From an uncultured Methylotenera sp. (GTDB taxonomy: Bacteria > Pseudomonadota > Gammaproteobacteria > Burkholderiales > Methylophilaceae), in the NCBI RefSeq assembly GCF_946479685.1, contig NZ_CAMLGS010000030.1:1-26396 (forward strand): a stretch of DNA of 26,396 bases, read 5' to 3'. The notes below the pieces were generated by a model that saw only the letters and a list, made by a program, of their open reading frames with translations, did no database searches and had not been told where the DNA came from. The position numbers and the translations under genes are program-made. This document shows, in pieces, positions 22,996-26,396 of the stretch (position 1 is the first letter of the stretch; every line of letters starts with the position of its first letter).

Positions 22996-24783
22996 ATGGC
23001 ATTAAATATTGCAGCTATCAAAAGCCTGCCACCGCAAATTGGGTCGTTGATGGGTGGGTTCTTGACGAACGTTAAGGAAAAAATTTCTAACTCGACCATT
23101 GTCAAAAAGACTAACTCCGATAGCGGCAGCATGACTGCTGGTTACCGCCAGTTGTTCTTGCAGATTGTTGCGTTTATTTTGTTTGCATTGCTAAGTTTCT
23201 GGGTAATTAACCAGGTGCGAGTAAACGGCCCTATTTATAATATTTTGGATACTTACGACAGGCTGACTGCGGATACCAATCCGCCACCTATGTTTCCATT
23301 AGATGCTTTTGCTTCTTACAACGAGGCTTATGTTGCTTCTACCAGTTTTAATAACCAGAAACGTGATAATGCCTTAGCCAATGCGGCTAAAAGTGAGGCC
23401 ATGTTTAAAGAGCGTTCTGAATACTGGCGCAAAAACTTAAGCAATAAAAAATTGGCAGCACCATTAGAAGCGGTGATTAGTGCCGGTGCTAACTTCTTTG
23501 AAGTGGCAAATAAGCGCTATATTCCGGCACTACCATTAGGTACGGTGGCTGCATCTGCACCGTTGCTAGAGTTGACCGCAGCGTTTGAGGCATCTAAACA
23601 AGCAGGTAATAACTTTACCCAAGTGATTGCCCAAGAAAATAAATCATTGATTGAATCACAAACCAGATTTATTCAGTTGGTGTTGTTAGGTTTGCTGTTA
23701 CTAGGTTTGGTATTGTTGGGCTTGATGTATTTCTACGGTAAAAAACAAGCTGTGCAATCTGTTACTTTGACTAGCCAGTTAGCAAAAGAAGGCCAGGAAA
23801 ACCAAGAGGCCGTATTGCAGTTGCTTGATGAGATGGGTGACTTGGCGGATGGTGACTTAACGGTAAAAGCGGAAGTGCGCGACAATATTGCTGGTGCGAT
23901 TGCTGACTCTATTAACTATACGATTGATAGCTTGCGTGACCTGGTTGTTGAGATTAACCGTGCAACCGAGCAGGTGACTTCAGCAACTTCTGTGGCGCAA
24001 GGTACTTCTGAGCAGTTGTTGACCGCTGCGGAGACACAAGCGGCGCAGATTACACAGACCACACAAGCGGTTAACGACATGACCCGCTCTATCTTGCAGG
24101 TATCCAGCAACGCGGAGCAGGCTTCTCAGGTGGCGCAACGCTCACTAGAGGCGGCGATTCAGGGTTCACAAGCGGTGCAGAACACAATTTCTGGGATGAA
24201 CGAGATTCGTACCCAGATTCAGGAAACCTCTAAACGTATTAAACGTTTGGGTGAAAGCTCACAAGAGATTAGTGAGATCGTGGAGCTGATTTCTGACATT
24301 ACCGAACAAACCAACATTCTGGCGTTGAACGCGGCAATTCAGGCGGCGTCTGCTGGTGAAGCAGGTCGCGGCTTTACGGTGGTTGCGGAGGAGGTTCAGC
24401 GTCTGGCGGAACGTTCATCAGAGGCGACTAAACAGATTAGTGCGATTGTGAAAACGATTCAGACCGATACCCACGGCGCGGTAGCGGCGATGGAAAAATC
24501 AACGGAGGGTGTAGTTGAAGGTGCGCGCGTTGCAGATGCTGCTGGTCAGGCACTGAACGAGATTGAATCTGTTACAACTAATCTTGCACGTTTGATTCAA
24601 TCGATTTCTACTGCCACCAATGCGCAGACAGAGTCCGCTACCACTGTGGCGAACAACATGCAGATGATTCAAGAGATTACGACGCAGACTACGGAAGGTA
24701 CAAAACTGACCGCTGAGTCTGTAGGTCAGCTCACCTCCTTGGCGGAAGAGTTACGTGATTCTGTAGCTGGTTTTAAACTTTAA
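22996..24783 (+). CDS. pilJ: Methyl-accepting chemotaxis protein PilJ
   Basis: This 595-residue receptor has a 50-residue cytoplasmic N-terminal segment, TM1 at about 53-72, a periplasmic helical domain of about 150 residues (73-225), TM2 at about 226-247, and a HAMP-like region to about 320. A cytoplasmic signalling coiled coil follows, with its tip at [20 protein letters not shown] (about 440-458). The last residues GFKL do not resemble a NWETF methylation tether. It feeds the Pil-Chp pathway through PilI and ChpA. Compared with P. aeruginosa PilJ (about 680 residues) the periplasmic part is about half as long. ATG 22996 has a GGGG-type ribosome site 7 nt upstream. Ligand unknown. Confidence 0.93.
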   Translation: MALNIAAIKSLPPQIGSLMGGFLTNVKEKISNSTIVKKTNSDSGSMTAGYRQLFLQIVAFILFALLSFWVINQVRVNGPIYNILDTYDRLTADTNPPPMFPLDAFASYNEAYVASTSFNNQKRDNALANAAKSEAMFKERSEYWRKNLSNKKLAAPLEAVISAGANFFEVANKRYIPALPLGTVAASAPLLELTAAFEASKQAGNNFTQVIAQENKSLIESQTRFIQLVLLGLLLLGLVLLGLMYFYGKKQAVQSVTLTSQLAKEGQENQEAVLQLLDEMGDLADGDLTVKAEVRDNIAGAIADSINYTIDSLRDLVVEINRATEQVTSATSVAQGTSEQLLTAAETQAAQITQTTQAVNDMTRSILQVSSNAEQASQVAQRSLEAAIQGSQAVQNTISGMNEIRTQIQETSKRIKRLGESSQEISEIVELISDITEQTNILALNAAIQAASAGEAGRGFTVVAEEVQRLAERSSEATKQISAIVKTIQTDTHGAVAAMEKSTEGVVEGARVADAAGQALNEIESVTTNLARLIQSISTATNAQTESATTVANNMQMIQEITTQTTEGTKLTAESVGQLTSLAEELRDSVAGFKL

Positions 24784-24871
24784 GAATGGCATATTTTGCG
24801 TAAAAGTTTAACGTTTAGCATAAGACACATAAAAGCCATGAAAAACTACATACCGAAAATGGAAGTAAATA

Positions 24872-26396
24872 ATGCCTGAAGCATTTGATACTGGCCCGTT
24901 GTCTTGGGTTAAAGATGAGATTGATCAGTCACTGAAAAAGGTGCTGGAAAGCTTTAATGAGGTCAATCAGAATCCAAGTGAGTTTGCGAACTTGCGGTTT
25001 ACCATTGCGCACCTGTATCAGGTGAGTGGTGCGCTGGATATGGTTGGTTTGGAAGGCTGCAAACGCTACTGCAATGAACTGGAAAAACTTGCAGATAGTT
25101 TGGCCAAACAGCAAATTACTGTGAGCTCAGAGCTCATGGAGCATTTGATTAGCGCGGTTGAGGCTTTATCCAAGTATCTTCAAGACTTGCTAAATGGGCA
25201 GCCTGACCAGCCGATTCGGCTGTATAAAGCCTTGAAGCCTATCGTCGAAGCACAAGGCGAGACGCTGGATGAAAGCGAATTATTCTTCCCAGATGTCGAT
25301 AATAGTGCACCGAAAGACTTGCCAAGCAACCCAATTGAAGAGTCTTCCATTCCGATTTTTGTCTCAGAGCAAAGAGCGGCTTTTCAAAAGTCTTTGTTGG
25401 ATTGGTTGCGTACTAAAGATGCGGTAGCGCTTGATGGTATGCGCGTTGCCGTGACTAAAGTGCAACAGGTGCAATTGAAAAGTGCACCAAGAACACTGTG
25501 GTGGACTGCTTCAGCCTTTACCGATGCACTGGCGCAAGAAAAATTGGCCGAAAATCCAGGTGCAAAAAAACTGTGCAGTAAACTAGACCGTCAATTACGC
25601 AATGTGGCGATGGGGGATGCCAAGGTCCCATCTCGCTTGTTGCGAGATTTACTCTATTACGTTGCGATTAGTGACAGAAGTACAGACACGATTGCGGCCG
25701 TTAAAAAAACCTTTGAGCTAGACACTGCCTTACCTTCAGAAACGCAAGTAGTAGAAGCCACTAGCTCTAATGCTGCTGAGCAGGCGGCATTGGCACAACT
25801 GATTGCGGATATTCCTACGCTGAAAGATTTATGGGCCAGTATTAGCGTGAATGACGCGCTTGCTAGCGCAATGGATTTGGCTACGCTGGTTAGCAAGTTT
25901 GAACATATCCTGAACACAGTGCAGCAGGGCATTAACCATGAAGGTGTGGTTAATTTATTTAACGTAAGCTATCAAACTGTAGAAGGCTTGCAGCATGATG
26001 CGGCCAAGCTCAATGAGGTCGCTTTTATCGAAGTTGCGGCTTCTTTGAATTTGTTGGAGTCTAGTTGCGATCATTATCAGCAGTTGGATGCGGAAGCTAA
26101 TCAGAAAATTAATACGCAAATTGCACGTTTGCAAGCAGTGATGCGCGGCGAAGCGCTAGCACCTGCCGTAGATGCGTTTGCACAGGCGCAGCATGATGCT
26201 ACCCTGATTGAGGCTGTTGCTAAACAAGTGTTGGCGGCTTTGGCGATTGTAGAAAAAGCCTTGGATAGTTTCTTCAGAAACCCAGAAAACACTGCTGAGT
26301 TAGAAGAAGCCAGCAAGCCGTTGCAACAAATTGCCGCAGCATTTGATATGTTAGAAATGCATGTGCCAAAATCAATTGCACAGTTGAGCGTCAATT
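24872..26396 (+). CDS. chpA: ChpA/PilL hybrid chemosensory histidine kinase, N-terminal 508 residues only
   Basis: The frame is open from ATG 24872 to the window end; position 26396 is the first base of codon 509. The visible part is the helical N-terminal region of ChpA/PilL, with FimL/HPt-like modules. The first reads LSWVKDEIDQSLKKVLESF, then LRFTIAHLYQVSGALDMVGL, with LYKALKPIVEAQGETL and ESELFFPDV further on. The second, near the end, reads EKALDSFFRNPENTAELEE then PLQQIAAAFDMLEM. At the phosphoacceptor position of these two modules I see Tyr49 and Gln485 rather than His. The HATPase, CheW and receiver domains should lie beyond the window. The start is 88 bp after pilJ, with GGAAG 7 nt upstream. 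The kinase phosphorylates PilG and PilH. Confidence 0.92.
   Translation, partial: MPEAFDTGPLSWVKDEIDQSLKKVLESFNEVNQNPSEFANLRFTIAHLYQVSGALDMVGLEGCKRYCNELEKLADSLAKQQITVSSELMEHLISAVEALSKYLQDLLNGQPDQPIRLYKALKPIVEAQGETLDESELFFPDVDNSAPKDLPSNPIEESSIPIFVSEQRAAFQKSLLDWLRTKDAVALDGMRVAVTKVQQVQLKSAPRTLWWTASAFTDALAQEKLAENPGAKKLCSKLDRQLRNVAMGDAKVPSRLLRDLLYYVAISDRSTDTIAAVKKTFELDTALPSETQVVEATSSNAAEQAALAQLIADIPTLKDLWASISVNDALASAMDLATLVSKFEHILNTVQQGINHEGVVNLFNVSYQTVEGLQHDAAKLNEVAFIEVAASLNLLESSCDHYQQLDAEANQKINTQIARLQAVMRGEALAPAVDAFAQAQHDATLIEAVAKQVLAALAIVEKALDSFFRNPENTAELEEASKPLQQIAAAFDMLEMHVPKSIAQLSVN

Noticed and set aside
1..26396. CRISPR arrays, insertion sequences, prophage or defence islands
   Set aside because: No regularly spaced repeats, transposase, integrase, phage or restriction genes were seen; gene content is core metabolism and motility.

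Overview
The window looks like chromosomal DNA of a methylotrophic betaproteobacterium of the Methylophilaceae (Methylotenera/Methylophilus type). That placement is inferred from protein character, moderate-to-low GC, the tRNA-Asp/ppiD/fabI order and the pilGHIJ-chpA cluster; it was not tested by a search. I see no CRISPR array, insertion sequence, prophage or integron. Nearly all of the window is ordinary, densely packed core genome.

Layout. (1) 1-3071: the 3' part of a tRNA-Asp with its terminator, then ppiD (periplasmic folding), convergent with fabI (fatty acid synthesis) across a bidirectional terminator. (2) 3178-8572, minus strand: a transcription unit reading mltD-like lytic transglycosylase, lipoprotein peptide-binding protein, and two peptide ABC permeases. 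It holds no ATPase gene. (3) 8658-10314: gloB (glyoxalase II) divergent from a degenerate SAM-methyltransferase-like protein. (4) 10368-13545, minus strand: selO, a Zur/Fur-type regulator and a COG0523 metallochaperone GTPase. (5) 13652-18529, plus strand: an RNase II-type exoribonuclease, a spermidine-synthase-like protein, an RlmL-type 23S rRNA methyltransferase, a MazG-like pyrophosphohydrolase and a YbaK-type deacylase. (6) 18535-19927, minus strand: a frameshifted GNAT acetyltransferase, a 43-residue secreted YHYH-type peptide and tpx. (7) 20066-26396: a FIST-domain sensor gene divergent from the type IV pilus chemosensory operon pilG-pilH-pilI-pilJ-chpA/pilL. The last gene runs off the window.

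How the genes fit together. Regions 2 and 4 are the most suggestive metabolically: a peptidoglycan-cleaving enzyme beside a peptide importer, and a metal-type regulator beside a metal-insertion GTPase with SelO. Region 7 is a near-complete twitching-motility chemosensory pathway with a candidate cytoplasmic ligand sensor next to it. The fist-pilG intergenic region carries three perfect TTGTAA hexamers at exactly 10-bp intervals, just downstream of a consensus -10 box. I did not find a clearly undescribed multi-gene system. The best leads are the FIST/Pil-Chp pairing with its phased repeats, the ATPase-less mltD-peptide permease unit, the SelO/Zur/COG0523 cluster and the overlooked YHYH peptide.
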